DNA from: Hygrophila difformis
Taxonomy: Eukaryota; Streptophyta; Magnoliopsida; Lamiales; Acanthaceae
DNA: 64,000 nucleotides
NCBI GenBank assembly: GCA_030278955.1
Contig: JAOANR010000014.1
Span: 14,510,068 to 14,574,067, forward strand
Direction: 5' to 3'
Part shown: in pieces, positions 35,381-46,744 of the stretch
Numbering within the stretch: the first letter of the stretch is position 1
Layout: the number at the start of each line of letters is the position of its first letter
Made by a program: the position numbers and the translations under genes
The notes under the pieces: generated by a model
The model's input: the letters and a program-made list of their open reading frames with translations, nothing else
Told to the model about the DNA's origin: nothing
Database searches by the model: none

Positions 35381-35770
35381 TCAACCCATAAAGTTTTTGT
35401 TATCCTTTATTTGGTAGTATACTTTATCTATAATAATTAATGAAATTAAATTATCTAATGTGAATTTTGCTCGAATTTGGTTCTCCTATATTTTGAAAGT
35501 GCATTCTGTTTTTTTTTTTTAAATTCGTTCATTTTTATAGTGAAAATGGATTGATTTTTGCTACTGTTTATTATTCAACTATCAACCCATACAGTTTTTG
35601 TTACATCTTTTATTTGGTAATATTCTTTATCTGAAATTAAATTATTTAACTTAATTTCGCTCAAATTTGGTTCTCTAATATTTTGAAAGTGCACTATATT
35701 TTTTATTTTTTAATAACTTCTTCATTTTTATAGTGAAAAGGAATTGACTTTTGCTATTGTTTACTACTCA
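35381..35770. repeat. Two-copy tandem repeat, about 195-200 bp
   Basis: 35381-35580 and 35581-35770 both read atcaacccata.agtttttgtta, later ctcgaatttggttctc / ctcaaatttggttctc and tattttgaaagtgca. A decayed MITE core (gttagattcgtcttatcatg) follows at about 35837. The rest of 34649-36524 is AT-rich with no gene. Confidence 0.65.
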
Positions 35771-36867
35771 ACCTTGACTAATGCTTCTGCAACATCTATA
35801 TAAGAAAAAAAAAACATAGTCAAGTTGGATTTCGTTAGATTCGTCTTATCATGTAGTTTTAAAATATCAAATTTTTAGAATTTTTTCTTGTACACATTTT
35901 GAGTTATTGATCATTAGAAATGTGTATTGGATTGCGTGCATAAAGTGAATGTTGATGAAATAGGTAGGTTACTGTTCATAAGGGGATTTTTGTTAGAGAG
36001 AATTGATAGGTTACTGTTTATAAGATATAAACAGTAGGTTACTGTTCATAAGGGATATTATTTTTATATATTATATAGATATAGATTCTATCACACACGC
36101 AGCTCAGCCTTTGAGCAACCACCATTGTGGATGCCCTTAAAGCTGTGATACCATATAGAAGTGACATATTGCGAACAACCACCCATATTTATTTAATTAC
36201 CGAACATGTAGAAACATAGTTATTAAGATCTCAATTTTGATCTGTTATGATTTTACGATCTCGTTTCTTAAAGACGATCCATATCTATGTAGATCTTAAA
36301 TTTAGTAGGATTTCAATCTTGATCCTGATCTTGATTGTAAAATTCCAATCTTAATGATAGAATCTTACGATCTTATATGATCCGATTCTACCAAAATTTG
36401 AAATATGCTCTCATAATTCATGTTTTTCATAAAACCGTTATTTAATTTTATTTTCGACTGTTTATAGTGCTTTATTGCTTCATTTACCTAATAATATTCT
36501 ATGTTATGCTTTTATTTGTTAATATCTATATAATAAATCCTGAATACTTTTTGTCATGTGCAGACTGTATTGCCCTTATTAAATATACTTGATCCTTTTT
36601 AATTTTAAGGGTTATACAGTAATTATGCCTTAAGTTTCCACATAAATGATGATTAATCATCAAGAAACGCACAGTCATCCAAAATAATTACACGTCAGTG
36701 CTGAATCATCCTACATGCCACGTGATCAATCTTTTAAATATTCTATATTTAGATAATAAATCTATTTGTTAGGAAAAAAAATCTTGAGAAAATCTTTTCA
36801 TATATTTTAAAAATATATATAAATTAAAAACAAAAGTAAATTATAATATATTTGATATTTATGACAA

Positions 36868-38105
36868 GGGATCCATTAGGGTGCCGCGACATGATGTGCT
36901 GCGGATGCTTCTAGACCGTTGATGTATTTTGTAAATTGATGGTTGAGATTAATTTAAGGTTAAAATAGTAATTTTGCATAAAAGTAAATGTAACGGAAAT
37001 TAGCGTCGCTGAAATGTTCTTGATAACATCCCTTCATTATTTTTGGTAGCATCCCAGAATTGTTTTTGGTAGCATCGCTGAATCATTCTTGGTTGTATCG
37101 CTGAATTCTGCTTGGTACCATCGCTGAATTATGCTTGGTACCATCGCTGAATTCCTCTACTTGAGGTCGCTGAAATATATTTGATAGCATCCCTTCATTA
37201 CATTTGGTAGCATCCCAGAATTGTTTTTGGTAGCATCGCTGAATCATTCTTGGTTGCATCGCTGAATTCTGCTTGGTACCATCGCTGAATTCCTCTACTT
37301 GAGTATTTGATAGCATCCCTTCATTATTTTTGGTAGCATCCCAGAATTGTTTTTGGTAGCATCGCTGAATCATTGTTGGTTGCATCGCTGAATTCTGCTT
37401 GGTACCATCGCTGAATTCCTCTACTTGAGGTCGCTGAAATATATTTGATAGCATCCCTTCATTATTTTTGGTAGCATCCCAGAATTGTTTTTGGTAGCAT
37501 CGCTGAATCATTCTTGGTTGCATCGCTGAATTCTGCTTTCTACCATCGCTGAATTCCTCTACCTGAGGTCGCTGAAATATATGTGATAGCATCTCTTCAT
37601 TATTTTTGGTAGCATCCCAGAATTGTTTTTGGTAGCATCGCTGAATCATTCTTGGTTGCATCGCTGAATTATTCTTTGTAGTATCGCTGAATTATGCTAG
37701 ATACCATCGTTGAATTCCTCTACTTGTGGTCCCTCAAATATATTTTATAGCATCACTTAATTATTTTTGGTAAGATCGCTGAAATGATCTATTAATAAAT
37801 TTGATACGTATCTTTGATCATAAAAAGATATTATTTAAAATATTAGATATGGATTACCAAATATTTGATATGATTTACCAAATATTAATATGATAACATA
37901 CTAAATATAGAGTTACCAAATATTAGATATGATAACATGGCTAAAATACTTGCTTTGTCGCTGAAATGGTTTGTTATTAAAATGGACTATTATTGTGTTA
38001 TTACATTTATACCCTTATTAACCTACAACCGTTGGATGCTTTTGAATGGCTATGATTGATGCCTTGATGTGCTGCGGATTCCATGATTGCACCGTAACCG
38101 AACCC
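36868..38105. mobile_element. Mutator-like non-autonomous element carrying a minisatellite
   Basis: Ends gggatccattagggtgc and gcaccgtaaccgaaccc are imperfect inverted repeats. A perfect 10-bp duplication tttatgacaa flanks them (36858-36867 and 38106-38115), matching the 9-10 bp duplications of Mutator-like elements. gatgtgctgcgga also recurs near both ends, in direct orientation. The interior is mainly the minisatellite. Confidence 0.75.
37010..37790. repeat. Minisatellite with higher-order 138-bp unit
   Basis: Built from short variants of tggtagcatcgctgaatt (18-24 bases) arranged into units of about 138 bases, repeated about four times with one shortened unit. Because 138 is a multiple of three and stops are absent, the minus strand is open for 192 codons (37083-37661) with repeats such as QKQFWDATKNNE. 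I regard this as a by-product of the repeat, not a demonstrated protein. Confidence 0.85.
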
Positions 38106-39903
38106 TTTATGACAAATTTACTTAAACCAATATATTATAAATTCTTTAATTGAATAAGTAATTTTTTTCAAATATATATTATATTATTTATATTAGAATT
38201 CAAGTCTAAAATATTAACCTAATCAATATAATATAATAAAAAATGTGTTGTTTGGGTTTGAACACACCTTTGACGACACACATAGCTGTAAATATTTACC
38301 AAAAAAATAATAAAATAAAAAAATTAATAATAATAATCTTTTAAGTAATTTATCCAAATATATATAGTTAATAAGATATTATAATCCGTTAACAAAATTT
38401 AATCAAAATTCAATCCTTATTTTTTTCTATAAGGTTTAATTTTTAAATATATTTTTTATCATAAAAATAATTTTAATAAAAAAATAATATAAAGAAAAAA
38501 ATTATTGAAAAAATATTTTTTCTTATGAACATAATCCAGAATTTGTATTCTTTTTAGTTTCTCAAAAAGGTCAAAAATTTTATTAGTCGATTTTGCGATG
38601 TCATTTGCTGGTATATTGCCAAGAAAATGATGAAAACTGAAGTGTTAATTATATAACTATAGAACAGAGCCCTTCTGTGTATCGAAGCGTGTATAACATT
38701 AAAAACATGCATAATACTTTTAATGATGTGGCAAAAATGTATTCGCTTATATATTATTACTAAGGAAAATAGGAAGATAATCATTATATGATAGTTGAAA
38801 AACTGCTAATTTTGTTGAAATTGTAAGTATAAAAAGTGGATATATTTTTTTATATTGTAGTAACTTATTGTTCTCCACTAATTTTATATTCAATTATAAA
38901 TCATACATTTTTGGATCCATTCTTCATAGAAAAATCATCTTCAAATTAAGATACATGATGAATATAATGAAGTATGATAGTTTGAAATCATTCAATAACA
39001 GCAAATATGATTGGAGAATCATTGTGAAAGTGATTCATATACGGGACAGTTACAATATATAAGTAAATAAATAAATCAAATGCGATACATATTCTTATTG
39101 AATGTCAATATGGCTATATACTAATTTCATACATAATCACCTCCACATAAATAGTTTTAATATTACAATATTTGTATAAGGATAGTATGGTAATAATTCT
39201 CTCCCATCATTTCTATTCCTATTTGAATTTGATTGCTCATACCCCATTCAGTGTGATTGTACAAATTTAAGATGATGGTTATTTTCTTATGATGCCCAAG
39301 AAATTTTCCTTTAGTAACATAATAATATTTTTCTTCATATTTTATTATATATTTTGTCTATTCATGTTGTGTGGGGCTATGAGTTATGATGTTTAGTTTT
39401 ACAATTAGTTGGTCTTGGTTGTCTTTGAATACAAGTTAGTTGTTTGCTTTTTTCTTCCCTTTATTTTAATCATATTTATTGGCAATTTTTTAGGTTAGTG
39501 GTTGTATATGAATGTGGGAACTTGAAAACAAAAAAAATTTGCTAGCCTGAGAAAGTGATCTCATAGAAAATTTAACGTTATGAAACTGATTGTATAGAAT
39601 GATGAACAATTATATAATGGGAATAATTTGATGATTACCACCAGTATATATAGGTTGTAGTTATAGCCAAAAGGATTGACATTTTTCGATTTCTTACCAA
39701 CTAAGAACTTATTTTCTAAATTTTCTAGGTCTTCTAAATAATGGTTTGTATAATACAATTAATTGAATCCATCCCTCCTACTCTATCTTATTGAAATTGC
39801 GGAGATTCGTACTCATGGTTTAGAATAGTCCGATTTATTGAAATTTAATGGATCAAGATATACATATAGAAATTGAGGTTGATTATCTCGAGGTAATGAA
39901 TTA

Positions 39904-40093
39904 CTCCATCCGTCCCACTCCAAGTGTCTTGTTACTGTTGGGCACGGGAATTAAGCTACATTTAGTTTGTGAGTATATGATGGGGTCCACATAGTTGTTG
40001 GAGGGGAAAATTATTTCTATTTATAGAAAGAAGACATTTGTAATGGGACATCCAAAAATAGTAAATAGGACATTTGGAATGGGACGGAGGGAG
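39904..40093. mobile_element. Stowaway-like MITE
   Basis: Inverted ends ctccatccgtcccactccaa / ttggaatgggacggagggag with TA flanks (39902-39903 and 40094-40095). Short form of about 190 bp. Confidence 0.8.
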
Positions 40094-40554
40094 TAATTAT
40101 TTATTTTGTCGCATGTTTTATGATCAAATTGATACAGATTCTTATAGTTTCCTACGCCTATGTTATGAATTTAAAATAAGCAAACTTTATGCACAAATAA
40201 TAATAAGACCACAAATACTTGATTTTATTTGAAAAAAAGAAAAGAAAAAACACCGCTCGCGAAGCGCGGGTCAAAATTCTAGTATATAATTATTTTTATT
40301 TATTGTTGCAATTTGGTAGGATTTTATGATCTAAATTCGATCATACGATCTCTCGATCTTGCAAAGACAAATACTGAGGTAAGATCTCGATTGTGATAAT
40401 CTTGTGTAGAAGTATGTACAACTAATGGAACAGAAACAACCCTGGCATGTGTAAAGTTCATTTAAATGAATACCGTCTAAGGTATCATAGAAGTACTTAC
40501 GAAAATTCGTAAAAAGGTGACCAATAAATTACATCCTAATAAATGGAAATTTTT

Positions 40555-40705
40555 CGACAGGCTTGTATCAAATCATGCTTCCTAATGACGTTCTGTCTCT
40601 TTTGCTCTATCATGTTGTCACAATTCCAACGAGTTTCTTTGCCCATTTGAATAACAAAAGAAGCACAGGAAGAGCAGCATTCCACTTCCTTATATGTATA
40701 CTGAA
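40555..40705 (-). pseudogene. NPF pseudogene E, exon-4 fragment
   Basis: Minus-strand sequence matches the exon-4 stretch between the WNVPLTALLLF and RKHDL motifs of genes B and C. The pieces are KWNAALPVLLLLF (about 40630-40690) and, in another frame, VIRKHDL-like residues (about 40560-40605), with the intervening part deleted. It lies a few hundred bases left of block C. The spacers 40283-40554 and 40706-40939 show nothing else. Confidence 0.6.
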
Positions 40706-41074
40706 AACTGAAATGAAGAATTATAGTATATGCTTAAGGGGCAATTCTTGCATTAAATTCAATGTTATAAAAAGTATGAGCCTCTATAACAACTTTTATA
40801 GATGCACAAAAACTCAATTCTGTTCGTACAGAGAATTAATTGTGGCATATAATGTGATACAAGCAAATTTGCAATGCTTTCATTAGTTCCATGTACATAG
40901 TGCAATAGTGATTTTTGGATCCATCATCGAAACGACACTGTCTCAAGAGAATTCAAATTCAAGTTCTCAAATTAAACTGAACATACAATTTTTATAGACG
41001 AATCACAACAGAAATACACACCATGAATTGGAAATTGAGAAACAAGGCAAGCAAGGAAAGAAAGTTCCAAGTTT

Positions 41075-43134
41075 CTAACAGCAGCAACACCAATTACATT
41101 TTTGCTGCTCTTCGGCTTCTCCATGTTCCGCAGGATCTATTCCAACTTCTGGCCCCTCCTCATCTCCAGCCTCAGGCTCCTTGTACTTGTAAAAACTAGC
41201 AACCACAATGAACACCACCAGATTCACTGCACTTATACCCGACAATACCCAATAATACCGATCCAGCCGGCTCTGGTTCAACGTCTCCTGAAACCAGTTC
41301 CGTCTCCCTCCCTTTTCACTTACTTTCCCCACTACATAAACTGTCAGCACATTGAACATAAATCCCAACCCAAACACCGCCTTCGTCAAATGCCCCAAGT
41401 AATCTGTCATTGATTTAGGCGCCTGTCCCTGGTAGAATTTCACGACACTCTTTTCAAAGAAGGCATCGAGCCCTGCCAGAAGGAAAAACTGGAAGAGCAG
41501 CCAATATATACTCATTGGAATGTCCTCATCAGGCTTGTCCAGTAAATCGTGTTTTCTGATAACATTCAATCTCTTCTGCTCTATCTTGGCAGCAGTTATG
41601 CAACATAGAACCGAGAACACCATGGCCACCGCAATCCCAACTGCAGGTCCACGTGTTTTATGCTTTGTCAAAAAATTAGTAGCCTTGGAGCTGAAAAAAT
41701 CTTTGATCTTTTCCCGAAAGAGGAGGAGCGCTGTAAGAGGAACATTCCACTTCCCCAAATGGCGGTCCAGGTGATTCGCTTGTTCCACAAAGTACGTGTT
41801 CCCAATGGAAGACACAATGCCGCAGGCTATGAAGGTCAGCCACACAGGGACCATCCGAACAGATATTTTTGCTTCTTCTACTTGGTCTATTGAACAGAGT
41901 GTCCAACTTCCGTCTCTGCTTGTGTCGTCGCCATTTATGATGGCAGCCTTATGCAGGCACCTGAGTGATATACAAAATTTTCAAGCAAATTTTTATGCTA
42001 AGAATGAAAACATTTTAATAGACAATAGGGATAGGATTACCTGAGACAACGAGTATTACTAAATGTCTGTTTTCCATTTTCCCTCTTGTAATAAAGGCCG
42101 TGATCAGTCGGATACCCAAGTGAACATTTGTAAATACAGGCCACAAACGCTTTAAATATATTCGATATAGGGCTCCCCTTCGCTACACTCTTTTCGAATC
42201 TGGTACAATATCTGCTGTACCCACACAACCCGGTCCAAAACAAAATCGTTGCAACGAGGGTGCAGATCGCGGGGATTCCAAAAGTAAGGGTCCATGGTTT
42301 TATGTATGGGAGTGCAATCGATCCAACTATAGGCACCACAACCAGTAAAATAACAGCAGGGATTTTGGAGGCATCCATCATACTCGGATCAGCTGCATCG
42401 CTACGTTTATCATCTTGTCCGTTACAAGTTCCATTTTGTGTGCCAGTAGGTTCCTTTTGATCTTCAAGAAAAGGCAGCACCGAGGTAAGGTTACCAGCCA
42501 CTCCCACGGCTATCAATGCCAAACCTGAATAGTAGAGACCTTTCTGTTTAGGGCCAACGCATTTCGATTCAATTTCTTTGCAAGGATCTCCAAGGACTGA
42601 TGGGACTGACATAGTAAGGAACCCAATTCCCTACAACAGAAATTTGAAACAAACATTAGGGAATTTAAAGGCACCAGTGATATATGAATGCATTTACTGC
42701 AAAAAGTATTTGGCATATAGGTTAATACAGAAACCAAGGATTCACACGATATATATGAATCATGGAAATGGAAAAGTCAAGCCTCTACTTACCAAGCTGT
42801 ATGCTGCACTGGAAATCAAAAGCACGCCTTGATTATTCAGACAGGCATCCCGCAGGAAGAGAAGGAGAAGGGGCAGACACATGGAGATTCCATTGTAGAA
42901 ATTCAAAATCCCAGCCGCATGAGTAAAGCCTAAACCCCAAACCTCTGTTAAATATTTTTGCATCACGAAGAGTGAATATGCCACAAGTATGTCGGCCCAC
43001 ATAAGTGCTGTATGCAATCAAAAAGACCAAGAAAAAGGATTTAAAAAAGTTAAAACACATACCCAAAAAAAAAAAAAAATTATTAGCAGAAAAGGGCAAG
43101 TCTTTTTACCAGCAATCCTGACAAAGCTCCCCAT
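41075..43134 (-). CDS. NRT1/PTR family (NPF) proton-coupled transporter, gene C
   Basis: Four exons: 43110-43134, 42793-43007, 42041-42630 and 41075-41960, with splice sites at the same positions as gene B. They join to 1716 bases, 571 aa. Motifs: FTHAAGILN in the second segment, KPWTLTFGIP, the NPF-type LHKAAII after the exon 3/4 join, and a GIAVAMVFSVLCC segment that is four residues longer than in B. The N terminus (MGSFVRIA, then LMWADILVAY) carries no ExxER motif. The C terminus ends NWCCCC after an acidic stretch. It is very similar to gene B, so the pair is a recent duplication. Exon lengths 25, 215 and 590 are identical in both genes. The role is membrane transport of an undetermined substrate. 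A 5' UTR intron is likely (donor near 43315, acceptor near 43165). Confidence 0.92.
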
Positions 43135-43852
43135 CTTGAGCACAACTCAATCTCCTATTCTTTCTGCTGTATAATGATCAAGATAGAAAAGCAAAATCTG
43201 AATGAAAAAGCTCAACAATGTACAGTGTACTCTAACTAAATACAGAAACAATGAGCATCCATCGTGGTGTAGAGCAATGCATACGTTAAAAAGCGTTGAC
43301 TAAAAAGGTACCTGAGAGAAGAGGCCTTGAACGAATTCTCACAATGGCATCCCGAGCAATGTAGAGATAGCTCACCTGGGAACATATTTTCCCCGGATTT
43401 ATACAAGTGTTCTTCAACACCATGTTCACACCTTAACAACAATGAAATCTTATAATAACCCAGTTGACATTGATTTGTACCAACCAGCCACTAAAAGAAA
43501 AAATAAGGAGAAAGGAGAGAAGAAATGGAAGAAATGTAGGAATGAATAAACAATCTTGCATCCTCCCTCCCCTCCAATTTTGTATGTGAAAAAAGACTTG
43601 CTTTTTTTATTTTTTATTTTTAAAATTTTTTTAAATTTTCAATCCTGTTTTGGGTTAATATTGAGGGGAGGTTTCTTCTTGATGTTCATTAATTAGAGAA
43701 GGGTGCACAACTGCACATGAGAATTAGTATTTATTTCCTTAACTTATGCAGGTTTATTTCCAGCTCATGTTTAAATACAAAATCCAGATCAAGTTGTTGG
43801 TTTTTTATTACTTGTATGGAGTATGGAGCATTACTATTTTATTTATTTAGTA

Positions 43853-44110
43853 CTCCATGTCCCAACTAAGATGTCCTGTTTGACTTCTGCACACAATCCG
43901 GATGCACGTTTTTAATCGTCCATAACTCAAAATATATACACGTAAAAATTATGTAACATATATATTCTAAAACTATACGATTAGACGAATCTAACAAGAC
44001 CAAACTCGACTATTTTTTTCAAATATATACTTACAATAATATTGAGTCAAAGTTGAACAATGAATAGTGTCAAAAAGTCAAACAAGACGTCTTACCTGGG
44101 ACGGAGGGAA
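43853..44110. mobile_element. Stowaway-like MITE
   Basis: Starts ctccatgtcccaac, ends gggacggaggga; TA flanks at 43851-43852 and 44111-44112. It is absent from the matching place in block B. Confidence 0.75.
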
Positions 44111-44215
44111 TATTAAACGGCAGAACCAAAGATGGGGTGGATGTAGACCGCAGCCCACCCATCATTCTGCTTTGTGAGGTCATTTAATGACGAAAAAATG
44201 TTGTTTCGAACTTAT

Positions 44216-44865
44216 CAGAGGCGGACCGAGGATTTCCATGATGGGTCTGGTCCCATTACTTGCTAATAGCGCATGATTTTTTTTATTTTTGGGCCCCAAT
44301 TTTTTAGCATTTTTTTCCCATATTGCCTATTTTTCTTTTGATATTCCTATCGCTCTAGTAGAGAAGTGCAACGTTGATCTTTTCTGCGAAAAAATTTAGT
44401 TTAGTTTTTTCTAAGAAATATTTATTGGTAATTTGTAAAAAACTAGATGTTGTCATGACGATCATTTTAGACACAAAATTAATGTTTTGGATGCATGGCT
44501 TAAAAATAAATAAAACTAAAATTTTATGGTATAAATTTTTTATTATAGTATTATGTTTTATAAATAGATTGGAAAACATAATTGTTTTAAAATAAGATAA
44601 GAGGCTCATCTTTATTAACAAATGAGCCACCAAAAATAAGTAAACTAATAATTTTCAATACTGAGAAAAATGAATTTTAAATTGAGAATTTATAGAAAAT
44701 AGAGAAAATTTGAAAAGAATTTTTGGACTTAAACAAGAATGATAGAAGAATAAAATAAATAAATTAGATATATAAATTCAATATTATATATATATATAAT
44801 AGGTAAAAAAATTAAAATTTTTGGTGGGACTTAGGCCTCCCAAGCCCCACCATAGCTCCGCCCCT
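44216..44865. mobile_element. hAT-like non-autonomous element (MITE)
   Basis: Ends CAGAGGCGGACC and GCTCCGCCCCTG are flanked by 8-mers gaacttat and caacttat (7 of 8 identical). Block B has no such insert after the matching ttgttt.gaac near 32955. The interior is AT-rich. The ends resemble those of the element at 9947. Confidence 0.82.
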
Positions 44866-45041
44866 GCAACTTATATACCCCTCATAATATGAATCTGATT
44901 TTTTCTCACATATTTCTAAACTTTAGAAGTATGAAATAAACTTATATTTAATGCAGGGAGTAACTGTAAAACTTTAAAAAATGTAAATGAGGATAATTTT
45001 CATAATTTGCCTTGAATAAATTAAGGGCTTCTACAATTGTA

Positions 45042-45296
45042 CTTCCTCCGTTCTTTTATAAATGACACATTGGAGTTTTTATCACTGTTCATTGAGTAAC
45101 TTTGATTCGAGTTTTAATACAATTATATAAGATAAAATATAGTCAAGTACTTGCTAGATTCGTCTAATCACATAGATTAAGGATATCAAATTTTCATAAT
45201 TTTTACTTGTATGCAATTTGAATTATTGAGGATTAAAAACACGTATTGGATTGCGTGAAATGTGGGTCCGATACATTTGAAAAAGAACGAATGAAG
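45042..45296. mobile_element. Stowaway-like MITE
   Basis: Ends cttcctccgttctttt / aaaagaacgaatgaag with TA flanks (45040-45041 and 45297-45298); core ctagattcgtctaatca. Confidence 0.7.
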
Positions 45297-45717
45297 TATA
45301 AAAACAGTAAATAATGAATTAAAATTTGAAAGAGATGTATCTGTTCGTGAATGGATTGTAGAGGAATATGTCTCTTGCCTATTGCAACTTCTAGAATCCG
45401 AAATCCTGTAACCGGATTCCTTTTCGGGATGCTGGGCCTGTAATCCGAAGGAGTATGTTTTTTGTATTAACAACTTAATTAATAGTTAACTAGTTAGTGG
45501 AGTAATAAGCCAATGGGTATTTTGAAACAAAAGATGAACTTTAAACATCCGTATTAAAATGGAGGATTGTTGTGATGTGATCTTAATCTAATGATCAAAT
45601 CATTACTTTCCAATCGTACAATTAGGGGTTTGATTCCTTGGTTGTCCCCTATCATTTTCTTAATTTTCATGGTTTGAATTCTCACTCTTTTCCTCACTCT
45701 CTAAGGCTATATCACAA

Positions 45718-45748
<31 letters not shown>
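45718..45748. repeat. (TAAA)n simple repeat
   Basis: About seven to eight tandem TAAA units. The surrounding 45299-46191 has no gene; its right part (from about 45890) belongs to duplication block C. Confidence 0.9.
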
Positions 45749-46744
45749 GAGGATTGTTAACTTTGGATTGGTTGAGGTTTCCCTTATTCTTGGTCATGGT
45801 TGCTACCAATTCAGACAGACTAAAAAAAGTCCATGCTGTCATCTCTTATAGCTAGGTTGCATTGGCTAATTAACAAATAAGAACAAAAAATATCTACTTT
45901 AAAAAATACTAGTAAAAAAAAAACTCTGTTAGGTACAACATATAATGGGAACGAAATTAGTAGTATTTTTCATCACTTTTGACAAATTCAAAAATTTTCC
46001 CTTAATTTTATGAATGACTCAATTATTCATCGCATATAAATTAAGGAAGAGAAAACGATGGTTATATTGACATCTGAATTTTATATATAAATAATTCTAT
46101 GGTAATTTTCTGTTTTTGCCATTTTTCATTAAAAAAAGAAACCAAAAAAAAAAAAACAAAGTTTTCTCTCTTGCATAACTATAAACTTTAATCTATATAA
46201 TAAATTCTGAATACTTTTTTTGCCTGTGCAGACTCTATTGCCCTTATTCAATATAACTGATTCTTTTTAATCTTTAGGGTTTTATCAGTAATTATACCAC
46301 CATTTTATAATCAATGGCTACAATTAATCCACGTCATCGCTCATTAATCGCTGACTAATTCCAACTCACCATCCACGTCATCAATATCTATATATATAGA
46401 AAATAAGTCTGTCTATTAATATAATAAAATCTTGAGAAAATCTTATTATATATCTTAAAAGATATAAATTTTTATGACACTTAAAAGATATAAATTGATT
46501 AAAACTATATAATATAAATTATTTGTTTGTATATATTTTAAGAAATATTATTATAATATTATTAAATAAATTGAATTTTGGTTATATCAACAAAATAAGG
46601 AATATAATAACCATATTTTAAATAAAAATACATCATTAAAATATATATTGAAACTTGATCATTAAAATCTTAATCAGTTACAAAAAATTTAATCAAATTT
46701 TAGTCATGAGTTTTGTATATATATTGGGTCTAATTTTGAAACTT

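Larger units (their letters stand above)
36525..40282 (+). mobile_element. Complete non-autonomous Helitron
   Basis: The 5' end TCTATATAATAAATCC at 36525 is preceded by A. The 3' end is a GC-rich hairpin (cgctcgcgaagcg) and CTAG at 40279-40282, followed by T. The two flanks carry similar gatctc/gatcttg-rich sequence, as if one older repeat had been split. The interior holds no helicase; it contains the Mutator-like element at 36868 and a MITE at 39904, otherwise AT-rich sequence. Confidence 0.82.
40940..46191 (-). repeat. Segmental duplication block C (NPF gene plus upstream DNA)
   Basis: Paralogue of 28085-33310, with the gene on the minus strand. Its private insertions are a Stowaway MITE (43853), a hAT MITE (44216) and about 1 kb from 44874 to about 45890 with another MITE. 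A Helitron starts at 46192, where homology with block B (about 33345) stops. Confidence 0.85.

Noticed and set aside
37083..37661. 192-codon minus frame with repeated peptide as a repeat-protein gene
   Set aside because: Explained by a 138-bp minisatellite unit divisible by three; no promoter, no domain, and it lies inside a transposon. Kept only as a repeat and a finding.
37010..37790. CRISPR-like array
   Set aside because: Repeats are adjacent and degenerate with no unique spacers, and the genome is eukaryotic.
40563..40886. 107-codon plus frame
   Set aside because: Its first part is antisense to an NPF exon-4 fragment; no protein features of its own.
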